Assembly: GCF_000482545.1 (NCBI RefSeq)
Contig: NZ_KI519455.1
Coordinates: 1,735,247-1,799,246, forward strand
Length of the DNA: 64,000 nucleotides
From: Arthrobacter sp. 35W
Lineage (GTDB): Bacteria > Actinomycetota > Actinomycetes > Actinomycetales > Micrococcaceae
Direction: 5' to 3'
Shown: one piece after another, positions 24,838-32,693 of the stretch
How the letters are laid out: each line of letters opens with the position of its first letter
How positions within the stretch are numbered: the first letter of the stretch is position 1
Notes under the pieces: generated by a model
Told to the model about the DNA's origin: nothing
What the model saw: the letters and a program-made list of their open reading frames with translations, nothing else
Database searches by the model: none
Position numbers and translations under genes: made by a program

Positions 24838-26190
24838 ATGGCTCAATCGGTAGCAACCGACTCCGCATCAACGGCGCGGCTGGACCTCGTCAAAATGCGC
24901 AAAATTGCCCTGGCCAGCGTCATTGGCACCACTGTCGAATGGTACGACCTGTTCGTCTTCGGCACGGCCTCGGCCCTCGTGTTCAACAAGATCTTCTTCC
25001 CCAGCTTCGACCCCATCGTGGGTACGATGCTGGCGTTCGGAACGTTCGCCTCGGCCTACATTGCCCGCATGGTGGGTGCCATCATCTTCGGCCACTTTGG
25101 AGACCGTCTTGGCCGCAAGTCCATGCTGCTCGTCTCGCTGCTGACCATGGGTGCTGCGACGTTTGCCATCGGTCTGCTGCCGGACTACAACAGCATCGGC
25201 ATCATGGCGCCACTGCTGCTGCTGTTCCTGCGTGTCATCCAGGGTCTGGCCCTCGGCGGCGAGTGGGGTGGGGCGGTCCTCATGACCGTTGAGCATGCTC
25301 CCGCGGCCCGCCGCGGCTTCTACGGCTCGCTGGTCCAGGTGGGCGTCCCGGCCGGAACGCTGATCGCCAACATCGCCTTCCTGATCGTGGCCTCCACAGT
25401 CAGCAGCGATGACCTGCACGCCTGGGGCTGGCGCATTCCGTTCCTGGCCTCCGCGCTGCTGGTGGCCGTGGGCATCTACATCCGCCTCCACATCGAAGAA
25501 ACTCCGTCCTTCCAGGCCGTCAAGAGTGCCGGGGCGAAGGCCAAGATGCCCTTCGCCGCGCTCATGGCCAAGTACTGGAAGCAGGTCGTCCTCGGCGGCA
25601 TCGCCACCCTGTCCACGGGCAGCACCTTCACGTTGCTGGTGGCCTCCGGCGTCTCGTACGGCAAGAAGCAGCTGGGCCACTCCGAAAGCCTCATGCTCTG
25701 GGTGGTACTGGCTTCCTGCGCCCTGTGCTTCGTGTTGATTCCGTTCTTCGGCAAGCTCTCCGACAAGCACGGCCGCAAGCCCATCATCTACGCCGGTGTT
25801 GCCGCCGAGGCACTGCTCGCCTTCCCGATGTTCTGGCTGATGGACACCAAGTCCGTGGCGCTGCTGTTCATCGCCTACCTGGCCATGATGACGGCCTTCG
25901 CCGCCAACTACGGCCCCATCGCCACCTTCCTGGCCGAGCTCTTCGGCTCGAAGGTCCGCTACTCGGGCCTGTCGGTGGCCTACATGCTCTCCGGCCTGCT
26001 GGGCAGCGCGGCCACGCCGTTCATCACCACCTGGCTGCTGGGCCTGACCGGCCAGAGCTCCTCCATCGCCTGGTACATCATGGGTGCCGCCATGGCCTCC
26101 CTGGTTGCCCTGTACCTCCTGACCGAAACCCGCCACGGCAACATCGACGCCGTGGACGTCTCGCCGGTTGACGCGGCGGCCGCCAAGTGA
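24838..26190 (+). CDS. MFS transporter, metabolite:H+ symporter (MHS) family
   Basis: A 450-residue membrane protein with twelve predicted hydrophobic segments that imports a small organic compound with protons. The N-terminal SVIGTTVEWYDLFVFGTASAL and the cytoplasmic loop GDRLGRKSMLL, followed by RVIQGLALGGEWGGAVLM, are signatures of the MHS group (shikimate, proline/betaine, citrate and alpha-ketoglutarate carriers). The second-half loop is GKLSDKHGRKPI. ATG 24838 has GGAG 7 nt upstream. It begins a coupled operon: RidA overlaps its stop codon and RraA overlaps RidA. The substrate is probably the compound degraded by the adjacent enzymes. Confidence 0.92.
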   Translation: MAQSVATDSASTARLDLVKMRKIALASVIGTTVEWYDLFVFGTASALVFNKIFFPSFDPIVGTMLAFGTFASAYIARMVGAIIFGHFGDRLGRKSMLLVSLLTMGAATFAIGLLPDYNSIGIMAPLLLLFLRVIQGLALGGEWGGAVLMTVEHAPAARRGFYGSLVQVGVPAGTLIANIAFLIVASTVSSDDLHAWGWRIPFLASALLVAVGIYIRLHIEETPSFQAVKSAGAKAKMPFAALMAKYWKQVVLGGIATLSTGSTFTLLVASGVSYGKKQLGHSESLMLWVVLASCALCFVLIPFFGKLSDKHGRKPIIYAGVAAEALLAFPMFWLMDTKSVALLFIAYLAMMTAFAANYGPIATFLAELFGSKVRYSGLSVAYMLSGLLGSAATPFITTWLLGLTGQSSSIAWYIMGAAMASLVALYLLTETRHGNIDAVDVSPVDAAAAK

Positions 26191-26588
26191 GCGCCGTCGA
26201 GCGTCTGGCCGAGATTCCGGGACAGGCAGCCGCCGTCGGACCGTTCTCCCACGCGGTGATTGCCAACGGTTTTGTCTTCACCTCCGGCCAGATACCCGCC
26301 ATCACGGGCCTGGACGACCAGCCGGACACCTTCGAAGGCCAGGTGCGGCAGACCATTGAGAACCTGCGCACCGTCCTGGAGGCTGCGGGATCGTCCCTGG
26401 CGCATGTGGTCAAAGTGAACACGTACCTGACGGATCCGTCCCAGCTCGAGGAGTACAACCGGGTCTACGTGGAGTACTTTGGCACCGCGAAGCCGGCGAG
26501 GACCAGCGTCTGTGTGAGCCTGTGGGGCGTGTCGCTGGAGATCGAATGCGTGGCCGTGCTGGCCACCGCGGAGCAGGAAGCATCATGA
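26187..26588 (+). CDS. RidA-family enamine/imine deaminase
   Basis: A 133-residue member of the YjgF/RidA superfamily that hydrolyses reactive enamine or imine intermediates, protecting PLP enzymes and completing deaminations. Sequence landmarks are PFSHAVIANGFVFTSGQIP, VVKVNTYLTDPSQLEEYNRVYVEYF and the catalytic Arg105 in KPARTSVCVS, with the EIECVAV acidic site near residue 120. All key residues of the active RidA class are present. GTG 26187 overlaps the transporter stop (GTGA). Its place in the operon implies that the pathway generates an imine or enamine. Confidence 0.92.
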   Translation: MSAVERLAEIPGQAAAVGPFSHAVIANGFVFTSGQIPAITGLDDQPDTFEGQVRQTIENLRTVLEAAGSSLAHVVKVNTYLTDPSQLEEYNRVYVEYFGTAKPARTSVCVSLWGVSLEIECVAVLATAEQEAS

Positions 26589-27205
26589 GCACCGCGCTGC
26601 TTCCCGATCTGGTTCCCGCGCTGGCGGCCGTCAGCTACCCGACCATTGGGCACTTCCTCGAGGACGGGTTTGTCGACCCCGCTATCCAGTCACTGCTCGA
26701 CGGCGTCAAGATCGCCGGCCCGGCCGTGACGGTGCGGATCGCCGACAATGACGCGATTGCCATGAACCACGCGCTGCTGGCCCTGCGCCCGGGCGATGTG
26801 CTGGTGGTGGACATGTCCGGCGACCACCGTCACGCGCCGGTGGGGGCCGTCACGGCCGCCGCCGCCGTGGCCCAGGGTGCGGCAGGCGTCGTCGTCGACG
26901 GCGTGGCGACCGACGTCGTGGAACTGCGGGAGACCGGCCTGCCGGTGTTTGCCCGCGGCACCTCCTGCCTGACGACCAAGCGGCTCTATGGCAGCGGCTC
27001 CGCCGTCAACGTCCCCGTCCAGTGCGGCGGCGTGACGGTCCATCCGGGCGATCTGGTGCTCGGGGATGACAACGGGCTTGTGGTCCTCGCCCCCGGGGTG
27101 GTCGAGACGGTGCTGGAGCAGGTGCTGGCCTCGGACGCTGCAGAGCCGGCAATCCTCGCCCGCATCGCCGCCGGCGAACCGCTCGCCTCGATCCTCGCGG
27201 TCTAG
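26585..27205 (+). CDS. RraA-like protein with substituted catalytic Arg
   Basis: A 206-residue protein of the RraA/4-hydroxy-4-methyl-2-oxoglutarate aldolase fold. GDVLVVDMSGDHRHAPVGAVTAAAAVAQGAAGVVVDGVATD and PVFARGTSC are family landmarks, and VNVPVQCGGVTVHPGDLVLGDDNGLVVL is the conserved C-terminal core. In working aldolases the metal-binding motif reads R-D-x-x-E/D; here it is T109-D110-V-V-E113, so the Arg that binds and polarises substrate is missing. Decarboxylase or aldolase activity may be lost or changed. ATG 26585 overlaps the RidA stop (ATGA). The last gene of the operon, 25 bp before the IS3-type element. Confidence 0.82.
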   Translation: MSTALLPDLVPALAAVSYPTIGHFLEDGFVDPAIQSLLDGVKIAGPAVTVRIADNDAIAMNHALLALRPGDVLVVDMSGDHRHAPVGAVTAAAAVAQGAAGVVVDGVATDVVELRETGLPVFARGTSCLTTKRLYGSGSAVNVPVQCGGVTVHPGDLVLGDDNGLVVLAPGVVETVLEQVLASDAAEPAILARIAAGEPLASILAV

Positions 27206-27225
27206 GAGTTCCCGGCACCACCGCC

Positions 27226-27245
27226 AAAAATGCCACCGTTTCCGG
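27226..27245 (+). repeat. Left inverted repeat of the IS3-type element
   Basis: AAAAATGCCACCGTTTCCGG matches 28854-28873 exactly in inverse orientation. A second TGCCACCG lies inside at 27250-27257. Confidence 0.85.
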
Positions 27246-27337
27246 TTTCTGCCACCGCTCTACCCCACGTGTCAGGCTTGACTGTTACACAGCGTGTTCA
27301 GTCCGGTCTGGTGCGTGGGGCGGGGAACGGATCGTCA

Positions 27338-27811
27338 ATGTTTGAGATTCCCCAGCGTCCCTCCAGGAACCACAGCTTCTCGAAGGAGCAGAAGTGGTCG
27401 TTGCTGTTGGAGTATGACAAGTGCCTTGACCGGGGCGCGAAGGCCGCGTTCTGCCGGACGGTCGGCCTCACCGCCGGCACGATGCGAGACTGGGCCATCG
27501 CCCGTGAACAGGGCCGCCTCATGCCCCCGGGCACTGCAGGGAAATCGACGAAACCGGAAATGAGCGGGTGGATGAACAACCGTGATCGTGACGAGCTGAA
27601 CCGGCTGCGCAGGGAGAACGAGACGCTGCGTGCCAAGTTGGAGAAGTCCGAGGCCGCGGTCGACATCCTGGGAAAAGCGTCCGCACTTCTGGATGCCTTG
27701 GCCAGGAGTGCGACGGCGACGGATCCGCATCTGGAAGGCCCGGTACCGGGACGTCCGGACTGGTTGGCGAAGACGACGCCACACCAGGTGGAGGACCACA
27801 GCGCCGAGTGA
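27338..27811 (+). CDS. IS3-type transposase OrfA
   Basis: A 157-residue DNA-binding subunit. SKEQKWSLLLEYDKCLDRGAKAAFCRTVGLTAGTMRDW is a helix-turn-helix in the first 50 residues, and DELNRLRRENETLRAKLEKSEAAVDILGKAS is a leucine-zipper coiled coil near residues 85-115, the standard OrfA layout for dimerisation and contact with OrfB. ATG 27338 is used; an upstream in-frame ATG (27230) lies inside the terminal repeat. Its stop overlaps the OrfB start by GTGA. Confidence 0.85.
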   Translation: MFEIPQRPSRNHSFSKEQKWSLLLEYDKCLDRGAKAAFCRTVGLTAGTMRDWAIAREQGRLMPPGTAGKSTKPEMSGWMNNRDRDELNRLRRENETLRAKLEKSEAAVDILGKASALLDALARSATATDPHLEGPVPGRPDWLAKTTPHQVEDHSAE

Positions 27812-28827
27812 TCATCCTGGGCATAGTCGCGGGCCTGGTCGCTGCGGACTGGGCCGTCCGGGCCGCCTGCCGGGTGGCTGGTGTGTCCCACATGTACTGG
27901 TACCGGTCCCAGGCCCCGGAAACGACCCGGGGCATCCAGATCCCGCACAAGGACCGGGCCTATCCGAACCGGATCAGTGAGGATGTTTGCCAGGAGCTCT
28001 TGGCCCGGTTGAACGCGCCCGAGTTCGAGGACCTCTCCATCACCCAGGCCTGGCACCGCTTGCTCGACGGCGGGGAATACTATGCCTCGATGGCCTGCAC
28101 ACACCGGATCGTGAAACGGGCCGGGCAGAACGGGGACCGCCGCCCCCAACGGGCCCCCGGCACCGGTGCCGTCCGCCCCAAGCCGGTTCTGGAAGCCACC
28201 GGCCCGAACCAGGTGTGGTGTTGGGACATCACGGACCTGCATGGCCCCGGCCGGCAGCACCTGAAGCTGTACACGGTCATGGATGCCTTCTCCCGCAAGG
28301 TCGTCGGCCACCGGGTCGAGCAGTCCGAAACCGCGGTCCACGCCGCGGAGCTGATGGAGGCATCCGTGCTGGCCAACTGGGGCGCCCCGGAGGTGATGCA
28401 TGCCGACAACGGGGCGGCCATGCGTGCCGGGCACACCTACGACATGTACCGGATGTTGGGGATCCGTCCCTCACATTCGCGCCCCCGGACCTCGAACGAC
28501 AATCCGTTCATCGAGTCGCTGTTCAAGACCGTGAAGTACTCCCTGGCGTTCCCGGGCCGCTTCGATTCCCTCGAACACGCCCGGGACTACACCCAGGGGT
28601 TCTTTGCCGGCTACAACGAGAACCACCGCCATGCGGGACTGAACGGGTACACGCCCGACTCCGTGCACGGAGGGTACTGGAAAACGGTCCGGACCCTCCG
28701 GCAGGAAGTCCTCGACGAGCATTACGCCCGAAACCCGGAACGATACACCCGCCCGCCGATCATCCAGCCCCCGCCCCGCGAGGTGTGGATCAACCGCCCC
28801 AACCACCAGCTGTCACACACAGCTTGA
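27808..28827 (+). CDS. IS3-type transposase OrfB, DDE integrase core
   Basis: A 339-residue transposase. The HTH_21-like N-terminus is ACRVAGVSHMYWYRS. The catalytic triad is Asp140 (CWDITD), Asp200 (HADNGAA) and Glu236 (PFIESLFK), spaced 60 and 36, as in IS3 DD(35)E enzymes. The C-terminal YNENHRHAGLNGYTPDSVH is conserved in IS3-type integrases. GTG 27808 overlaps the orfA stop. The frame is open upstream to at least the GGAAAAGC stretch at 27671-27678, so a -1 frameshift fusion is also possible. Confidence 0.9.
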   Translation: MIILGIVAGLVAADWAVRAACRVAGVSHMYWYRSQAPETTRGIQIPHKDRAYPNRISEDVCQELLARLNAPEFEDLSITQAWHRLLDGGEYYASMACTHRIVKRAGQNGDRRPQRAPGTGAVRPKPVLEATGPNQVWCWDITDLHGPGRQHLKLYTVMDAFSRKVVGHRVEQSETAVHAAELMEASVLANWGAPEVMHADNGAAMRAGHTYDMYRMLGIRPSHSRPRTSNDNPFIESLFKTVKYSLAFPGRFDSLEHARDYTQGFFAGYNENHRHAGLNGYTPDSVHGGYWKTVRTLRQEVLDEHYARNPERYTRPPIIQPPPREVWINRPNHQLSHTA

Positions 28828-28853
28828 TAAATTCCGTCTACAGGGCGCAGATT

Positions 28854-28873
28854 CCGGAAACGGTGGCATTTTT
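28854..28873 (-). repeat. Right inverted repeat of the IS3-type element
   Basis: Exact 20-bp inverse of 27226-27245, immediately followed by a looser second copy of TGCCACCG (28890-28897, minus strand). Confidence 0.85.
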
Positions 28874-28897
28874 CATGGGCCGGAACGAACGGTGGCA

Positions 28898-28930
28898 CAA
28901 AAAACCCCTCCGCCACAAGGGCGAAGGGGC
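28898..28930 (-). terminator. Terminator of tRNA-Thr(CGT)
   Basis: On the minus strand the stem CCCCTTCGCCC...GGCGGAGGGG is followed by TTTTTT. It lies at the IS right end, 10 nt after the tRNA. Confidence 0.85.
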
Positions 28931-28939
28931 TTAGGCTCG

Positions 28940-29015
28940 TGGAGCCTCCAATCAGAATCGAACTGATGACCTTTTCATTACGAGTGAAACGCTCTACCGA
29001 CTGAGCTATGGAGGC
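28940..29015 (-). tRNA. tRNA-Thr(CGT)
   Basis: A 76-nt tRNA including encoded CCA. Acceptor GCCTCCA pairs TGGAGGC, D-loop AGCTCAGTCGGTAGAGC, anticodon loop CTCGTAA (anticodon CGT, reads ACG) and T-loop GTTCGATTC. Confidence 0.96.
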
Positions 29016-29130
29016 ATGCGCCTTGCAGATGGGGCCTTTCGGTCCCGTTCGTTCAACGCAAGATAAAACTCTAATGGAGGCTGCGGCCAAGTCAAAATCG
29101 GGCCCTCAATAAGGAGTGCACCGCAGAAAA

Positions 29131-29188
29131 GAAGACGATCGCCGTCGGGGAGCATGTTCGCGCATGTTCCCCGACGGCGATCGTCTTC
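29131..29188 (-). terminator. Long hairpin, member of a covarying pair
   Basis: Arms 29131-29156 and 29163-29188 pair over 26 bp with one G-T wobble; the loop is TTCGCG. On the minus strand it lies 17 bp after the peptidase stop and is followed by TTTTCT, so it can act as its terminator. A related hairpin occurs at 44551-44608. Confidence 0.8.
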
Positions 29189-29205
29189 GAAAGTGGGTCC
29201 CGCAG

Positions 29206-30762
29206 CTAGCAGCGCAGCCCGTCAGTGGGGACTGTGCCATCCACGAAGTAGCCGTCGACGGCGTCGGTGATGCACTTGTTGGCGCGGCCGTAGGCGGTGT
29301 GGCCGTCGCCGTCCCAGGTCACCAGGACGCCGGAGGACAGCTGCTCGCTCAGCGCGACGGCCCACTCGTACGGCGTGGCCGGATCGCGGGTGGTGCCGAC
29401 CACCAGGATCGGGCCGGCGCCGTCGGCCGTGATCTTGGCGGGCTCATCCACGGGCTGGTACGGCCAGCCGGCGCAGGTCAGTCCGGAGTAGCTCAGCAGC
29501 TTGCCAAACGTGGGGTAGGCGGCCTGCAGGGCCAGGGAATCGGCGTGCATCGAGGCGGGGTCCATGTCCATCCGGTAGTCGAGGCAGTTGATCGCATTGA
29601 AGGCGAAGGCCGTGTTGGAGCCGTACTTGCCGTCCAGGCCACGGTCCGCGGAATAGTCGGCCAGGGCCAGCATCGCCGAGGAGTCGCCAGCGAAGGCCTT
29701 GGTCAGTGCGGCGGAGAGCAGGTCCCAGAGGTCTGTGGAATACATGGCAAACGCCACGGCATTGGTGAACTCGGTGGCCGTCAGCAGCCGGCCGTCGCGG
29801 GTTCGCTGCGGATTGCCGGCGTAGACGGCGTTGAGTTCGCGGATCTGCTCCACAGCCTGGTCCGGGGTGCCGCTGACGGGGCAGTCGGAGTGGGTCATGC
29901 AGTTGGTGGCCCAGGCGTGGATGGCCGTTTCAAAGCCCTTGGCCTGGCCGCGGGAGATGTCCTCGATGTCCAGGCTCGGGTCCATGGCGCCGTCGAGCGA
30001 GAACCTCCCCACCTTGGAGGGGAAGAGGCCGGCGTAGGTGGCGCCCAGCTTGGTGCCGTAGGAGAAGCCCATGTAGTTCAGCTTGGGATCGCCCACCACG
30101 GCGCGGAGGATGTCCATGTCTTTGGCGGAGCTGACGGTGTCCACGAAGCCCATGACAGCGCCGGTGTTCTTGGCGCATTCGGCGGCGTAGGCCTCGTTTT
30201 CCGACGTCAGGCGGGCCAGATCGCCGCTGTTGTCCAGATCGTAGGACTCCTGGCGCATCCTGTCCCGGGTGGCGTCGTCAACGCACTGCACAGGGGAGGA
30301 TCGCTGCACGCCGCGGGGGTCGAAGCCCACCACGTCGTAGGCCTTGCGCAGCTTGGCCGAGAAGTAGCTCTGGCCGCCGTCCTTGACCATGTCGTAGCCG
30401 GAGGCGCCGGGTCCCCCCGGGTTGACCAGCAGCGAGCCCTGCTTGGTGCCCGTGGAGGGCAGCCGGATCGCGGCCAGAGAAATGGTGTCGCTGGCCGGGT
30501 TGGCGTAGTCCATGGGGACCTTGACGGTGGCGCACTGGAAGTTCTCTTCGCAGTTGGTCCACGTGACCGGCTGGGAGTAGAAGGACTCCAGGGCCGCCGG
30601 CACGTCGCCGATCACGCCGGGAGCGGCGCTGGTCACGGCCGGGCCGGTGACGGCAGGAGGGAAGAGCACCGAACAAGAGCTCAGCAGCAGGGCCGCGACC
30701 ACGGATGCGGCGGCCGCAGCCAGCGCGCGCGGGCGTCGTCGAATAGTGCGGGCAGCATTCAT
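29206..30762 (-). CDS. Secreted lipoprotein alpha/beta-hydrolase, tripeptidyl aminopeptidase-like
   Basis: A 518-residue S33-type exopeptidase of the Streptomyces Tap/SlpD class. A basic start, hydrophobic core and lipobox LLLSSCS mark it as an exported lipoprotein anchored at about Cys25. The oxyanion stretch VNPGGPGASGYD and GFDPRGVQRS precede nucleophile Ser234 in GFSYGTKLG. Asp460 (GTTRDPATP) and His488 (GDGHTAYG) complete the triad, and the C-terminal TAP-like domain contains ITDAVDGYFVDGTVP. It releases short peptides from protein N-termini outside the cell in this family. ATG 30762 with AGGA 10 nt upstream is preferred over 30786. It follows holB by 20 bp. Confidence 0.9.
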   Translation of the reverse strand: MNAARTIRRRPRALAAAAASVVAALLLSSCSVLFPPAVTGPAVTSAAPGVIGDVPAALESFYSQPVTWTNCEENFQCATVKVPMDYANPASDTISLAAIRLPSTGTKQGSLLVNPGGPGASGYDMVKDGGQSYFSAKLRKAYDVVGFDPRGVQRSSPVQCVDDATRDRMRQESYDLDNSGDLARLTSENEAYAAECAKNTGAVMGFVDTVSSAKDMDILRAVVGDPKLNYMGFSYGTKLGATYAGLFPSKVGRFSLDGAMDPSLDIEDISRGQAKGFETAIHAWATNCMTHSDCPVSGTPDQAVEQIRELNAVYAGNPQRTRDGRLLTATEFTNAVAFAMYSTDLWDLLSAALTKAFAGDSSAMLALADYSADRGLDGKYGSNTAFAFNAINCLDYRMDMDPASMHADSLALQAAYPTFGKLLSYSGLTCAGWPYQPVDEPAKITADGAGPILVVGTTRDPATPYEWAVALSEQLSSGVLVTWDGDGHTAYGRANKCITDAVDGYFVDGTVPTDGLRC

Positions 30763-30782
30763 GGTGTGCAGATCCTTAAGGG

Positions 30783-31943
30783 TCAAAGCAGACTGACGGC
30801 CATGGCCTCGAGGGCCAACAGGGGGGAAACGTTGGTGGTGGTGATGCGCCGGCGCACCTTGTTCACGGTGTCCATGCGGACCAGCGTAGTTTCTGCGGTG
30901 GAGCGGGCGGCATAGGCCACCAGTTCCATGCGAAGGGTTTCGTTGACCAGTTCAACGGCGCCGGGGCCGCCGGTCCCGGTGGAGAGTTGGAGTACCAGCA
31001 CATCCCGGTAGAAGGAGAGCAGGTCCGTCAGCGCGCGGTCCAGGGTGTCGGTGATGGAGCGCTTGGAGCGGCGCTTCTGGTCGTCCTCCAGCGCGCGCAC
31101 CTGGGAGCGCATCGACGGCGGCAGGGTGCCGGTCTCCGGAGCTCCCAGGGAGCGCAGCAGCGATTCTTTCTCCGCGGCGTCGCGCTGTTCATTGCTGGAA
31201 TTGGCCTCCGCCGTCGCCAGTTCCACCAGCGAGCCCGCGGCGCGGACGGCGGTGCTGACGTCCACCAGGGCCAGCGGCAGCTTCACAATCTCCTGGCGGC
31301 GGCTGCGGGCACCCTCGTCGCTGGCCAGCCGGCGGGCAATGCCCACGTGGCTCTGCGCGGCCCGGGCGGCAAGTTCGGCCATCCGGGGGTCGATGCCGTC
31401 GCGGCGCACCAGCAGCGCCGCCACGTCGGCCACCGGCGGCACGCGGAGTCCGACGGCGCGGCAGCGGGAGCGGATGGTGACCAGCACGTCCGCGGGACTG
31501 GGGGCGCAGAGGATCCAGATGGTGCGCGGCGGCGGCTCTTCGATGGCCTTCAGCAGTACATTGGTGGTGCGCTCGGTCATGCGGTCCGCGTCCCCGACGA
31601 TCATCACGCGCCAGCGCGAGGAGGAGGGGCGGTCCTGGGCCTTGGTGACCAGCTCGCGCGCCTCGACGATGGCGATGGTGGTCTTCTCGGTGGCGACGAA
31701 GGTGACGTCGGCATTGGTGCCGGCCAGGGTGGTGTGGCAGGCATGGCATTCCCCGCAGCCGCGCTCGGCCAGCTCGGTGCGTTCACAGACCAGCGCCGCG
31801 GCGAAGGCCCGGGCCGCATTGGAGCGGCCGGAGCCGGGCGGGCCGGTGAGAAGCCAGGCATGGGTGGGGGAGTCCGACGACGCCGCGCGGCGCAGCTGCT
31901 CCACCACCGGCTCCTGGCCCTGGAGATCGTCCCAGACACTCAT
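30783..31943 (-). CDS. holB: DNA polymerase III subunit delta'
   Basis: A 386-residue clamp-loader subunit that helps place the beta clamp on DNA. The AAA+ core begins with LLTGPPGSGRSNAARAFAAAL, a P-loop variant with Ser/Asn as in delta', then a zinc module (CERTELAERGCGECHACH, four Cys). The arginine-finger motif appears as LVTIRSRCR. Actinobacterial delta' proteins are of similar length. ATG 31943 overlaps the tmk stop (ATGA), and tmk-holB pairing is widely conserved. Translationally coupled to tmk. Confidence 0.93.
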   Translation of the reverse strand: MSVWDDLQGQEPVVEQLRRAASSDSPTHAWLLTGPPGSGRSNAARAFAAALVCERTELAERGCGECHACHTTLAGTNADVTFVATEKTTIAIVEARELVTKAQDRPSSSRWRVMIVGDADRMTERTTNVLLKAIEEPPPRTIWILCAPSPADVLVTIRSRCRAVGLRVPPVADVAALLVRRDGIDPRMAELAARAAQSHVGIARRLASDEGARSRRQEIVKLPLALVDVSTAVRAAGSLVELATAEANSSNEQRDAAEKESLLRSLGAPETGTLPPSMRSQVRALEDDQKRRSKRSITDTLDRALTDLLSFYRDVLVLQLSTGTGGPGAVELVNETLRMELVAYAARSTAETTLVRMDTVNKVRRRITTTNVSPLLALEAMAVSLL

Positions 31944-32587
31944 GCCAGCAGAGCCCCAACCCGGGTCAGGATCGTGCCGGCCAGCTCGGCGATGGGCAGG
32001 CGGGCATTGAGGACGAGGTAGCGCTCGGGGTGGGCCGCAGCGGCGTCGAGGAAGGCCGCCCGGATGCGGCGGTGGAAGTCATCGGGCTCGGATTCCATCC
32101 GGTCCTCGCCCGTGTCGCCGGCGGTGCGGCGGATGCGGCCCTCGCCGGGGTCGACGTCGAGCACCACCGTCAAATCCGGCCACAGGCCCCCGGTGGCCCA
32201 CTCGTTCAGGTCCGCCACGGCGGCGGCGCCCAGCCCGCGGCCCACGCCCTGGTAGGCCACGGAGGAATCGATGTACCTGTCCGAGACCACCACCTCGCCG
32301 CGGTCCAGGGCCGGGACAATCACCTGGTCGGCGTGGGCGGCACGGGAGGCGGCAAAGATCAGTGCCTCGCAGCGGGCATCGATGGTGCCATGGCCGTGGT
32401 CCAGCACCAGGGAGCGCAGTTTCTCACCAATGGGCGTGCCACCGGGTTCCCGGGTGCGCAGCACCGTCAGGCCGCGGCCCTGAAGCGCCTCGGTCAGCAG
32501 CGCCGCCTGGGTGGACTTGCCGGCCCCATCGCCGCCCTCGAAGGCGAGAAAGAGGCCCGGGCGCTGGTGCGGGGAAGGGGAAGTCAC
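31940..32587 (-). CDS. tmk: Thymidylate kinase
   Basis: A 215-residue enzyme that phosphorylates dTMP to dTDP, essential for dTTP supply. The P-loop is FEGGDGAGKSTQAALL (residues 15-30), the DR-x-R-type motif is the TREPGGTPIGEKLR loop, and VVVSDRYIDSSVAYQGVGRGLG carries the substrate-binding DRY. The lid region is TGEDRMESEPDDFHRRIR. GTG 32587 has TAGGCT exactly 6 nt upstream, so the tmk-holB-peptidase transcript is probably leaderless. Divergent from the trans-sulfuration gene 106 bp away. Confidence 0.96.
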   Translation of the reverse strand: MTSPSPHQRPGLFLAFEGGDGAGKSTQAALLTEALQGRGLTVLRTREPGGTPIGEKLRSLVLDHGHGTIDARCEALIFAASRAAHADQVIVPALDRGEVVVSDRYIDSSVAYQGVGRGLGAAAVADLNEWATGGLWPDLTVVLDVDPGEGRIRRTAGDTGEDRMESEPDDFHRRIRAAFLDAAAAHPERYLVLNARLPIAELAGTILTRVGALLA

Positions 32588-32599
32588 GCTCCTAGCCTA
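32588..32599 (-). promoter_or_regulatory. Leaderless promoter of tmk-holB
   Basis: Minus strand: TAGGCT, 6 nt (AGGAGC), then GTG at 32587. Confidence 0.65.
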
Positions 32600-32681
32600 C
32601 CGACAATCCCTGACAGCCAACCGGGACAGCTGCGCGCGTCCACTATGCGTCACTGGTTGCACCGGCGGTGTCTGTGCGCAC

Positions 32682-32693
32682 TAGGGTTGGGCC
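32682..32693 (+). promoter_or_regulatory. Leaderless promoter of the trans-sulfuration gene
   Basis: TAGGGT, 6 nt (TGGGCC), then ATG at 32694; TTGCAC at 32657-32662 is a possible -35. Confidence 0.65.

Larger units (their letters stand above)
27231..28868 (+). mobile_element. IS3-family-like insertion sequence
   Basis: The element is 1.64 kb if it ends at the terminal TG/CA of the inverted repeats. It carries an orfA/orfB pair with a DD(35)E transposase. Each end holds two copies of TGCCACCG in the same orientation relative to the centre (27231 and 27250 on the left; 28861-28868 and 28890-28897 on the right), so the true right boundary could be 28897. No matching direct target duplication is visible next to either choice, suggesting an old insertion or a later deletion. 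Both ORFs are intact, so the element may still move. Confidence 0.85.

Noticed and set aside
27671-27678. GGAAAAGC as a programmed -1 frameshift site for orfA-orfB fusion
   Set aside because: Frames fit a -1 shift, but the stretch is not a good slippery heptamer and the GTGA overlap already explains OrfB translation. Left open as an alternative in the gene entry.
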